From NCBI GenBank assembly GCA_033439265.1, contig JAVTVX010000024.1, positions 10,523,001 to 10,587,000 of the forward strand: a DNA stretch of 64,000 nt, in the 5' to 3' direction. Positions 1-10,831 of the stretch are shown here, piece after piece. The first letter of the stretch is position 1. Every line of letters starts with the position of its first letter. Below the pieces are notes generated by a model. The model saw nothing but the letters and a program-made list of their open reading frames with translations. It made no database searches and was not told where the DNA came from. The DNA is from Dillenia suffruticosa. Taxonomy: Eukaryota; Streptophyta; Magnoliopsida; Dilleniales; Dilleniaceae. A program made the position numbers and the translations under genes.

Positions 1-1793
1 GTCACACACGTCCTCCCCCATCGTGGGTTCAACCGGCCGCGCCTATAGCTATTAGAATCAATGAGGTTTGCGAATACCTCCTGCAGAAGCGTATTCAGGC
101 AATCCGTGTCTCTACAAACGCCCTTCATAGTTACGGAATCATCAATATCATCATCATAGTATCACAATGGCACAACGTCCCATATGTAAAAATCATATCA
201 TCGCATAACTAGTGGGCATCCACCCCACATAGTTCATAAAAAAACATTTCAAATGCATGTGCCAATACATTCATCAAATCATTTCAAATCCAAGCCATTG
301 CGACGACAGAATAGAAAACATATCTAGTTCTCAAATAATGATACAATATCATTTCATTTTAAATATGGATGCATAGTCATCAGAAACATAAATTTACGAC
401 ACTCCAAATGTCACAAAATAAGTTTTGAAATTTAATATCACACGTCGAGTCAATGCATATCGAAAGCATGTTTTATTGAAAATACGGCAGAAACAAGTTT
501 TACTATTTCATGCAAGAGATTAGAGTGTCACTTACAGTATACAGGAGGGTCAATCACTCCCTAAAATACCAAACTATGTGGAAGCTGAGTCCCCTCGTAA
601 ATCTGTTATCGTGTCACTACAAAGGCAACACAAAGTATATTTGAAATCTTTATGAAATATAAATGAAGACTTTTATGTTAAATATATTAATTTAACCTCT
701 TTTATAGGTTATCCGTACCCCCCACTCTCTAATATACCATCCGATGACCATGCTTACACGCCAGGGCAATACACATATCTCGACATACCAACTAAATGCA
801 TCCATACAATTACCCTAGAGGTATATACACAACACCTCATTTCCTTGACTTCGATAGAACGCATACAAGGAAATCAACTCTCTCTTTTCTCAATGCACAA
901 CAAATCATACTCAATGTCCACAAAGGGACAAGTTAAGCACACATTTACATCACCTTACACAACATTAACAATTTCATACTCACATATGCAATTATTTCCA
1001 ATAAATATACATATATGCACCTTAGAACAACTCCAAATTTCTACAAGGCAAACATACAAAATTTTCCAATCCTTTAGCCTCATTTTCACACATACATAGA
1101 CAATTGTTCATGCTAAAAATCTGCACAACAATCATGCTTATTTCCTTGCATTTCCAACACAATTCAGCATGCAATAGTTTCCCCCTTTGGCCACCCATAA
1201 GTGCAGATTTTTCTGCACCACTTCTTACTTTCTTTCATGCATTTTTACACACATATGGCACACATTTACCATGCCAAGTTTCTGCACATATGAAGGGATC
1301 TAAACATGACTTTTTAACATACAAAATCTATCCAAAACCATTCAATTTTTACATGCCAAAGGGTTCAAAATTCTCTGCACACTTAGCACATGATTCCTTA
1401 CTACATTTGTGATCATTCAAGGTTCAATTAGACCCTAACACAAGCTGGAAATTTTCTGCACACACATTGGCCTTCAAAAGCATGAGTTTGGACACCAAAT
1501 CAAGGCTTTCATATCATTAATTTCTCTGCACACTTTTCATGAGCCATGACACTTCATTTACACTTCTAAACTACATTAAAATCATCACATTGAATCACCA
1601 TAACATGCCTCTAAAGACTGCTCATGAGAAATGCCCAATTTCTTCCTCTTTCCCCTAAAATTTGGCCACAACAAAGTCCATCAAGCAAACCTTTTCCTTT
1701 TAGCCTCAAATTAACATATGTTATTCTATTAGGTAAGGGGACTTTACCTTATGATGTGCAGGTGAAAGAAAGCCTTGGAGGTGCATATTCCTT
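1..1793. other. Unassigned repeat-like non-coding DNA left of CACTA-1
   Basis: No convincing gene was found. The short open frames near 845-1860 have no recognisable domain and show the biased composition of AT-rich non-coding DNA. The block continues on the far side of the CACTA element at 4346, so both halves were one piece before that insertion. Its style, with long low-complexity non-coding DNA and repeated phrases such as TTCTGCACAC, suggests part of a long LTR or untranslated retroelement region. That assignment is inference and no LTR partner is visible in the window. Confidence 0.35.
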
Positions 1794-2164
1794 CACTACA
1801 AAAAAACAGCCTTTTAACCACAAATTTAGCGACAAAAATTTTAAAAAAATTCGTCGCTAAAAACAATAGGGATAGATTTAGCGAAGGAAAATTTTCCGTC
1901 GCTAATAACGCGTCGCAAAAATTTAGCGACGAAAATTAGAAATCCGTCGCTAAATTAGCAACATAAAAAAATCCGTTGCTATATTTAGCGACGAAAATCT
2001 AAAATTTATTGCTAAATTTAGCGATAGATAATTTTTGTCGCTAAAATCCATCACTAATTTAGGAAAAATAATTTCAAAATTATCCGTCCCAAATTCAGCT
2101 ACGGATTCCAAATTCGTCGCCAAATTCAGCGACAGATTCCAAATCCGTCGCCGATTCCAAATTC

Positions 2165-2420
2165 GTCGACATGTGCATGGAAGGCACGTGCCGCCCTTGC
2201 CCACCCTTGCCCACTCGAGCCAGCACGTCCCTTGCCCTCCCTTGCCCACCCGAGCCAACACCAGCCTGCAACCTGCCCACCCGAGCCAGCACCCCCGCAC
2301 AGTCGCTTCAATAGACGCTCCAGCATCAACTCTTAATTCCTGGAAAATGCCGCGCCTTTTGCCTCCACCGTGGTTCGAACTCCGAATCCGAACTCCTGCA
2401 CGCACACGCAACCTGTAAAC
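2165..2420. repeat. GC-rich module in CACTA-1, left part
   Basis: This C-rich block has degenerate repeats of CTTGCCCACC and GAGCCAGCAC, followed by a GGTTCGAACTC motif near 2373 that resembles a Pol III B box. The equivalent position of CACTA-2 (about 55,475-55,775) has a homologous but diverged block with GATTCGAACTC. Open frames over it (for example on the minus strand at 1950-2426) are composition artefacts. It could be a captured and degraded tRNA-derived or genic fragment, but no family could be named. Confidence 0.55.
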
Positions 2421-3073
2421 CACCAAGCCAAAGATTTTATCGTGATATAATTTTTTTTATTATTTATTATTATCTTTTCTTCATATTTTTCTAATAATAA
2501 TAAAATAATATATAATAACAATTTAAAATAATAAATATAATAATTTTTTTTATTTATACTACCAACCTAAAAAAATATTAATTAAAAATAATAAATATAA
2601 CCTAAAATAATATTAATTAAAAATAATAAATATGATAATTTTTAATAAAATAAAAAATAATAAAATACTAATTTAAAATAAAATAATTAATTAATTAAAA
2701 AATATATTAATATTATATTTTGATTTCTTCTTTTTTCTTTTATTTTATTATTTTATTATTCTTTTTCATTTTCATTTATTTTTTTAATCCATAATTTACT
2801 CAAAACTATAAAATTATAATTATCAATAAATTATAATATATTAATAATTTAAAAAATCTATATATTTAATCACAAAATATTTTTATTCCTTATAAGAAAT
2901 TTCAATAAAATTATTATATATAAGAAATGAGAATAGAAAGAAAAAAAAAAACCCAAAAATAGAGATAAGGAAAAAAAAGTGAGAATAGAAAACAAAGAGG
3001 AGGAAGAAATAAAATAAAAATATTATCACACAACACTAATACTAAACGGTGGTACAGTGGTGATATGTCTTCT

Positions 3074-3377
3074 GTTTAGGCAGGCAGGCACGCCCCAGTA
3101 GACGCCCAGGCAGGCATGCCCCAGCAAGCGTGGGCGCCCAGGTAGGCGCGCGCCTGCTAGGGTGCGGGTGCCCAGGCAGCCCAGCAGGCTCGGGCACCCG
3201 CGCTTGTTTGCCTAGGTGCCCAGGCAGGCATGCCCTAACAGGCGCGGGCACCCAGGCAGGCACGCGCGGGCACCCAGGCAGGTACGCGCAAGCGCCCAGG
3301 CAGGCGCCCGTGCGTGCAGGCGCCCGTGCGTGCATGTGCAGGCGCCCGTGCGTGCATGCGCCGGCGCTCGCGCAGAT
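3074..3377. repeat. CpG-rich degenerate tandem array in CACTA-1
   Basis: About 300 bp is built from variants of CCAGGCAGGCAYGC and GCGGGCACC, with units of roughly 20-35 bp. It ends in repeats of GGCGCCCGTGCGTGCA. The sequence is very rich in G+C and CpG, while the flanks are almost pure A/T. Both strands stay open across it, but the predicted peptides (Ala/Arg/Gly/Pro-rich) are by-products of composition and are not called as genes. CACTA-2 has a counterpart at about 56,513-56,825. Confidence 0.8.
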
Positions 3378-4345
3378 TAATATTTAATTAAAAAATTTAT
3401 ATTATTGAATAAAATAATACAAATAAAATAAAATCACCTATACAATAATAAAAAATATTAAATCAAACAAAAAAAAAGAAAAAAAAAATAAATTAATTAA
3501 AATATATATATAATTAAAATAAAATAAAATATATGGTTTTTTTAAGAATTAAATAATATTATTCTTCTAAAAAAATGAAATATAATATAATAAAACAAAA
3601 TGTAAATTAAAATATTATAAAATAATAATATGATTTGTTAATATAAATTAATAAAATAAAATAAAAATAAAATAAAATAAAATTATAATTAAAAGAAGAT
3701 AAAATTCAGCGACGGATTTGCCTGAATCCGTCGCTGAAATTATTAAAATAAAATAAAAATAAAATAAAATTTTTATTAAATTCAGTGACGGGTTTTAATC
3801 CGTCACTAAATTACCAACGCATATATATATTTCGTCGTGTCGTTGCTAAATTAATTTTTTAATTTAAATATTATATTAATATTATATTTTATTTAATTAT
3901 ATATAAAAAAATTTTCGTCTAGCGACGGAAAACAAATCCGTCGCTAAATTAATTTGTAACTTAAATATTACATATTAATAAAATAAAAATAAAAATAAAA
4001 AAATATAATTATATTTAAAAAAGATTAAATTATTCATCGCTATTTAGCAACGAAATTTGCAACGAAAAATTTTTTGTCACCAATTAGCGACGAATTTAGT
4101 CACGAAAATTTTTTCGTCACTAATTAGCGACGAATTTAGTCACGAAAAATTTTTTGTTACTAATTAGCGATAAATTTTGTTACGAATGATGTGTCCGTCG
4201 CTAATTTAGCCACGACTTCCTTTTCGTTATAAATTTTGTGGTAAATTAGCGACGAAAACTTTTTCGTCGCTAAATTCGTCGCAAAATAACGACGAATTTT
4301 TTCCGTCGCGAAAATTTGTGGCTAAAACCATGTTTTTTTGTAGTG

Positions 4346-5850
4346 CTTTCCTCCTTCGGAGCTTTAAGCCATGCTAGATCTACCAAGCAATCATCCTCCT
4401 TTTGGGCTGATTTTTTGGATATGTTCTACTAGGCTAGGAGGGGAGTAAAACCATGTAAAAAGATTGGATGATTGCTTAAAGAAATCATATTTGGCTCAAG
4501 CCCAAATTTTCGGCCATCATGAGAACACCAAGCTAGGGTTCTCCTTTTTATCTAATTCTTGGATATGTTGATATAGGGGGTGAGAGAAGAAAAACCATGG
4601 AAGAAAATTTGGGTAAAGTTTGAAAGAATCACCTTCTCTCTTGGAGATACCTCACGGCCATAAAGAAAAATGAGGGAGAAGAAGACTTGTTCTTTCCACA
4701 AGCACTCTCACGGTTTTTGGCATGGAATAAAGACTTCAATTTTTTTTTTTTAACTAATAAAACATGTCATGCAAATCTTGGCCCTTGATTTCCTTTAATC
4801 TTGGCCATCTATCTAACTTTTAATCCAAGCCATTGATCACTTTTCCAAGGCCAAATCTCAGCCATAGGTTTTAGGATTAATGACATCATCAATGCCCCAA
4901 AAGTCAACAATGGAGGCATGATTTCACATTACTTTTTGGATCCAAGGGTTCTATGACAAATCTTGACTTCCAACTTTCAATCTAGGCCCTCCAAATGGCA
5001 ACTCTCTTTTTACAAAATTCTTATATATTTCAGGGATATCCTCATACTTTTATTATTTGCAAATAGGCCCCTAGCCTAAAAATTGCTTATATGTCCCTTT
5101 GACCGGTCAAAATTTCGCCATGACCCAAAAATTTGTAAAATTCACCTATGAGCTCAAAATTGCATGCTGAGTTCAATGCAATTGGTCCCAAGTGAAAATG
5201 AGACCGTTTGCTCGAGCAAATTTTGATTTGGCTCATAAATTTAGGACCCTTTAAGCAAAAATCTAGAATACTGAGTAATTTTGTGCTACGACTTAAATTT
5301 CAATTTTTTATCTTAGGCATTCACTTTTAAAGTAAATTTAGCACATATAAACCATACGACATCAATTTTGCACGCGTGAGTTTCATTTTGGCTCGGTAGG
5401 GTCAATTCCCATCCTACCGGGTGAGTTTTGAAAATTTCTCAAAATCTTATTTTGAATTGTGAAAATCATTAATTAGCCTAAATTAGGTTTCTAGGCAAAA
5501 TTTTAGAAATTTCGCACGGATAAATTTTGATTTGGCTCGGTAGGAGCTCATTTCTCGCCCCCGGCGAGTAGTCATCGAGCACTCCCGAGCAAACGATATG
5601 ATTTTATCCAAATTCAAGTTTTATTAACTTTCTAGAGTGATTTTGTATGTGTAATTTCATTGGACTCGAAATCGCACGAATAGATTTCCTGATGGCCCGG
5701 AAAGGTCCCTTTTTAGACCCTCGGGGCCCACACCCAAAATTCTTCTAAACCATTTTGACTCAGAAAAAATTTCTGAATGATTTTCTATATGAATAAGAAG
5801 ATGTTACATATATGGAATAATGAGGAGTATAATATACAATACACCGCGTG
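4346..5850. other. Unassigned repeat-like non-coding DNA right of CACTA-1
   Basis: This continues the block at 1-1793. Phrases such as GGCTCGGTAGG recur at about 5390 and 5535, suggesting an old repeat, possibly the LTR of a large gypsy element. No coding frame, tRNA or terminal inverted repeat was seen. It stops where an RTE LINE tail begins at about 5855. Confidence 0.35.
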
Positions 5851-5854
5851 TTGG

Positions 5855-6462
5855 TATTATAGAACCGCAATTAAATCTGCACTATTATATTAAACAATAA
5901 CAAAATAAAAAATAACCGTAACAGAAATGAGAATACTTAGATGGATGTGTGGCAAAATAAGAAGAAATAGAATTAGAAATAAAAAAATTCGTAATAAGTT
6001 GAGAGTTAGTTCAATTGTAGATAACATGCGAGAGTGTCGTTTAAGGTGGTTTGAGCATGTGCAAAGAAGACCCATGGACGCACCGGTTAGAAGAACCGAG
6101 AACTTAAATATAGGAAATTTAGAAAAATATAGGAGTAAACCGTTAAAAATATGGATACAGTTTATTCGTAAAAATATGATAGTTAAGAGTTTAGAAAAAA
6201 AAATGAGTTTGGATAGAAATAAGTGGCATTAAAGAATCCGTACAAATTATACTATCATATTCTAGATATATATATATATATATATATTCATTTTTATTTT
6301 TATTTTATTTATTTATTTCTTTTTATTTGTATTTATTTATTTATTATTCATTTATCTTTATATTTATTTATTTATTTTAATTATTTTCATATTTGTCTCT
6401 CAAATGGCCGACCCCAAAATATTAGGATTAAAATTCAATTTTTTGTTGTTGTTGATGTTGTT
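5855..6462 (+). mobile_element. RTE-type LINE, 5'-truncated 3' end (copy 1)
   Basis: The open frame at 5927-6232 encodes the C-terminal tail typical of plant RTE non-LTR retrotransposons. It contains MRILRWMCGKIRRNRIRN, then RLRWFEHVQRRPMDAPVRR, and ends near DRNKWH. A T-rich 3' UTR follows with a (TA)n run and the RTE terminal signature of a GGCCGACCCCAAAATAT-like sequence and (TTG)n at about 6406-6462. The endonuclease and nearly all of the reverse transcriptase are missing, so it is a dead 5'-truncated copy. A longer relative lies at about 50,565-52,405. Confidence 0.85.
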
Positions 6463-6479
6463 GTTTCCTATCTTATTAC

Positions 6480-7294
6480 ATTAAGTGCTTTTTTGAGACT
6501 GGGTTCTAGTTTAAAATTGTGCTAGTCTGTGAGTTGCTTTAGCATTAAATTTTGTATCTTTTATATACATTGAGAACAATATAGTATTTAGGTGTGGAGG
6601 AAGACTTTCATGCCAATGTTGCTTTTCTTCTATTTTTTTTTGAAACTTCGTACTCTTTTGATTTTTATCTGATAATAATTTTGAATTAATATGCATTATT
6701 AAATTGAGTTGAAATGCATGAAAGAGATAAGTGTGATTAGTTGTTCTTTGATAAAATTGTTTTGAGAGTCTCATTGATTTTGATGATTGAATCAAATGAA
6801 AATGTGATAAATTTCATACAAAATTAAATATTTCTGTGAGCTTTTGAACCTTAAGAGCATATCATCATCTTTGTTCTAAATTTTCTTTGATGAGTGTTTA
6901 TCAATCTTAATATGTTTATTCTAAAACTTGCTTTGCTATGTCTTTTGAGACCACATCCATGAGTTCATGTATTAATATTACGGGGGCATTTAGGTTTACA
7001 TCTTTTAACTTGAAAAAAGATATTCCCGTATATATTATTTCCCCTAGTGAACCCATTTGAGTATTTACCTACTTTCCTTTGCTATAACCTCATTATTTGG
7101 CACATAGTCTTCTTTTTATGTTTAACCTTCTTTTTTATCATTATATCAAAGAATCATATGATTAGAGCACGATTGAATAGTTATTGGTAAAAGTGAATAG
7201 GGTAACTTATTTTGGGGATTATTTTTAGGGATTCGATCATACGATTGGGGTGATTTGTATACGCACTATATCTTCATTCGTCCTCGACATTGTT

Positions 7295-7333
<39 letters not shown>

Positions 7334-9360
7334 GCAGAAAAGAAAAAAATGAAAAAAAAAGGGAAATAGAAAAAAAAAAGAAAAAGAAAAATTCCCATGA
7401 ATTGAAATCAGGGAATTTCAAAAAAAAAATTAAAAGTTTTGATCGAGGAAAGAGATAGTTTTGATTGGGGTATTTTTCTTTTGGGTTGGATTGTAATTCA
7501 TGAGATATGATATTTTGATAGGGGAAATGGTCTTGTGTTTCTTGATATGCTTCTTTTGATATATTCATGACATATCACATTTATCCTTTTATTTTACCTT
7601 TTCCTAAGCCCAGTTACAACTCTTGTAAAGACTCCTGGATTTTTGTTTTGAATTCATATAATTAGTGGTAGAGATTTGATATATCAGCAATCTTATGATA
7701 ATGACATGTTATGCTTTGATTTTGAGAGTTATTAATAAATTTCCTTAAACACTTTGATGAATAGAATGAATTGTTTATAAGAGTATTGGATCTTGATACA
7801 TTGAATTTTGATGAGATTATTGAGTTTGTGGGATGTTTATGTTTTCTTTTATGGTTATGATACTAAGATCACTTCATCTCTAAATTGTTATTTTGACTTG
7901 AATTTTTTTATATATAATAATTTGGAATTGTTTAAAAATGAATTGAAAGAGGAGGAGTGAAAAAGAGAATGGTAGTATGACATTGGTCTAGTAAATGCTT
8001 GAGAGCAAGCATTGGTCAGGTGTAGAGGAATTTGATAATGTGCAAAATGTTAAATTTATTATTGATATTATGGTTTGATTTTGGATTTGTTAGTACTCTA
8101 ATGAATGATCTTTATGATTTTTTATTTTTAAGGAATTGAAATTGGAAAATTGGATCAAAGTGGGCTTAAGGAGGCATTTTTGGAGTTTAATGGTTCAAAA
8201 TATCAATTGGGTCTACGAATGAAAGAAGAAACTTGACAAATTTAATGATTTTTAGTTCAGTTAATTTTAATAGGATTTTTTATTTTAGTGAAATTGTTTT
8301 TAAAAGTAAAATTTTTAATTTTCCTATTTTGATAGAGTTTTTCATTTATCATTTTGTTGGAAAAATCTTTGAGGCAAACAAAAAAAAGCACAAAAAGAAG
8401 GACTCTCCTTATTATTCTTTGAGCCACACGTCACTATTATTCTTAAAAAGGAGGCAGCTGTTGCTATACTCTTTTTCTAGGTTTTAGTTTGTTTTCTTTT
8501 CTTTCAAGAACATTTTTTTCTTTTGTTAATCTCAAGAATATGGTTTCCATCATGAGTGGTTAATTTTCTTTCTTTTCATTCAAGGGGAATTTTTATTTGA
8601 TTGTTTTCAATGTGAAGTTATGTGTTTCATTTAATTTTTTGCCCTTTTAATTCAAATATTTGTCGATTTTTGATTTATTTATATGAAAAATTAGTATTGG
8701 TTAATCTGTTAATTTAATTCAATATTAATTTTTCTATTACTATATAGGATATCAGTGATCCATAATTGTCATGAATAAATAGTACAAGTAGTAACTAGAT
8801 TATTTATATTTATGGGTCTTTTACCGATACTCATGTTTAATCTAAATAATCGGTGGAACAAAATTAAATAATTGTGGCTATCCCAATTATTTGTATTTTG
8901 GTTCAACTGTTTTTACAAAATTTAATACTATCATTATATTGATATGGAACGCTATCGTGTTCAGTCAATTAATGATAAATTTATATTCGATACTGAGTTT
9001 AGTCAATTAAATTAGAAAAATACAAAATTTATTACAACTATCATGATAATTTAAGCTTTAATGCTTGAACTGCAAAAATAATTTTTTCTTACCCATGATC
9101 AATAAAACAATCGAATGTGTGATTTTTTGGATCAGAGTTTGGTAAATTGAATTTCTTTTCTAATTTTCAATATTTTTGCATTATTGATTTGTTTTTTAAT
9201 TTTATATTATTAATTTTTGAATTAGAAATTTATTTGATGAACCCCCCATTTTATTTTAGCAATCACTAAGAAGTTAAGTAATTTAGTTTCTGTGGAATTT
9301 GACCTGGTACTACTATTGTTACAAGTTTGTTTGCACTGGGGGATCATTATTAATTTGAGT
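6480..9360 (+). mobile_element. Decayed Ty3/gypsy (Athila/Tat-like) non-coding remnant
   Basis: No frame is preserved. Several phrases match the non-coding stretch that follows pol in plant Athila/Tat gypsy elements: a 'TTTAGGTGTGGAGGAAG' block at about 6580, 'GAGAGCAAGCATTGGTCAGG' followed by 'AGAGGAATTTGATAATG' at about 8000, and 'TTTCTGTGGAATTTGACC' at about 9286. The assignment is by recalled motif only and the limits are approximate. An (AG)n tract lies at about 7297-7331, followed by an A-rich run. Confidence 0.4.
7297..7331. repeat. (AG)n microsatellite
   Basis: An uninterrupted AG dinucleotide run of about 17 units. The Arg/Glu and Ser/Leu repeat peptides predicted across it are artefacts. 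Confidence 0.95.
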
Positions 9361-9539
9361 GTTTCGATAAACCCATTCCATAAATTAGGGAAGGATGCTT
9401 GTTGTAAGAGACAGGTAAATTAGGAGCAAGAAACAATCCTATCTCCTACATATTTGTTGTCGGAGGCAAGTAAATTAGGAGCAAAACCAGCCAATAGTTC
9501 TATCTCAACCTCTAACAAAGGGAATGATGTTAATCAATT

Positions 9540-10152
9540 CTTCACAAATACAGAGGTACCATAGACTCATTGGAAAGCTTTTTTATTTGGGTGTACCATT
9601 AAAAGGTAGTAGAAAAAATTCTTAACTATCTTAAAGAGTCTCCTGGGAGAGGAATCTGCATGAAAAATAACCAAAGTTCAGAAATTGTAGGCTATTGCAA
9701 TATGAATTGGGTCGGAGACTCAATGAACAAATGATCCACCAAAAGTTATCGTATGTTCGTTAGTGGGAATCTCATATCCTGCATAATCAAGAAACAATCC
9801 ATAGTTTCAAGATCAAGTACAGAAACTGAATACAAAGTCATGGTGATAGTAACCAGTGAAATCATTTAGCTAAAGACTCTAGTTAAAGTGTTGGTTTTTG
9901 GTGACTTCCCTTATCAAACTCTTCTGTGATAATCAGTCTGTCGTTTACATTACTTCTAATCCAGTATTCTATGAGAGAATAAAATATATTAAAGTTGATT
10001 GTCACTTCGCATGCCAAAAAATTGAAGATAAGACCATAATCACCCATCATGTGAAGTGTGATGAGCAAGTTACTAATATTTTCACCAAAAAAACTATGAC
10101 AAGTTACATACAAAACATTCTCAGAAAATTGGACTTCATAGATATTTATTAG
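9540..10152 (+). pseudogene. Ty1/copia polyprotein remnant, RT tail and RNase H
   Basis: The intact part at 9898-10152 encodes the end of a copia RNase H domain. [20 protein letters not shown] is followed by [10 protein letters not shown] and by [11 protein letters not shown], matching the conserved copia order of CDN, HERTKHIEVDCHF and ADIFTK. Upstream pieces (KAFLFGCTIKR and others) are broken by stops. A purine tract (GAAGGGGGAAG) and the 3' LTR follow directly. Gag, protease, integrase and the 5' LTR are absent, so this is the 3' end of a truncated element. Confidence 0.85.
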
Positions 10153-10171
10153 CTAAAGCTGAAGGGGGAAG

Positions 10172-10657
10172 TGTTAAAATAAGCCTAAATAGGTCTCATT
10201 CTCAACCCAAAAAAGGTAACCCTTAGCTACCCAAAATGGGTCCAAAAAATAGCCCAATTGGGCTACCTCCAACTAACTGTTGTATTAGAATATCTAGTTG
10301 ATTTAGTCAAATATTATAATTAATTTAATCAACATTTAACCATTAAGATTGATTTAGTCAATCATTATATATTTGATTAATTTAGTTAATTATTAAAATT
10401 AATTAAGTTAATTATTATAAATCGGTTGATTTATTTAATAATTGATTTAGTCAAATATTATATATTTAGAAAACTAATTTTATTCCGATTTTTTTCTTAT
10501 CTCTATTAATTGATTTTTTCTTTTTTTTAGTCAAATATTTACACTATTTTTTTCTTCTTTTAGATAGAAAAGTATATTATAGATATTGTATTATTTTAGA
10601 AAATACAATAAAGAAGTAAATCCAATTTTTATTTCTTTTTTGTATTAGCAATCTTCT

Positions 10658-10709
<52 letters not shown>

Positions 10710-10831
10710 CCTCCCTCTCTCGTAAAGGGCAATTATCCATCCTTTTTTTGCAAATATTTTCTTTTATAAATTAAAACAAAATTCTCTTTTTTTTTTAATA
10801 TTTTTGCTAAAAAATATTCAAAATTTTAACA
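10172..10831 (+). mobile_element. 3' LTR of the truncated copia element
   Basis: The LTR starts TGTTAAAAT just after the polypurine tract GAAGGGGGAAG (about 10,161-10,171). It ends ATTTTAACA at 10,831, giving a 9 bp inverted terminal repeat with TG..CA ends, about 660 bp in all. It carries repeated TTGATTTAGTCAA-like phrases and a long CT tract. No second copy is visible in the window, so the right boundary rests on the inverted repeat alone. Confidence 0.7.
10656..10721. repeat. (CT)n microsatellite inside the copia LTR
   Basis: A CT run with two short interruptions, in the 3' half of the LTR and upstream of its end. Confidence 0.95.

Larger units (their letters stand above)
1794..4345. mobile_element. 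CACTA-type DNA transposon, non-autonomous (CACTA-1)
   Basis: The element begins CACTACAAAAAAA and ends TTTTTTTGTAGTG, the terminal inverted repeats typical of plant CACTA (En/Spm) transposons. It is flanked by the 3 bp target duplication CTT at 1791-1793 and 4346-4348. Both ends carry dense subterminal repeats of the form TTTAGCGACGAAAATT in both orientations (about 1820-2160 and 3700-4320), the usual transposase-binding arrangement in this family. The 2,552 bp interior has no transposase frame. It holds a GC-rich module at about 2165-2420, a long AT-rich stretch, and a GC-rich array at about 3075-3375. It must be mobilised in trans. A sister copy lies at 55,018-57,563 in the same orientation. 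Confidence 0.93.

Noticed and set aside
1950..2426. 158-codon minus-strand frame
   Set aside because: It spans the subterminal repeats and GC-rich module of CACTA-1 and has no domain; the Gly/Trp/Ala-rich part follows repeat composition.
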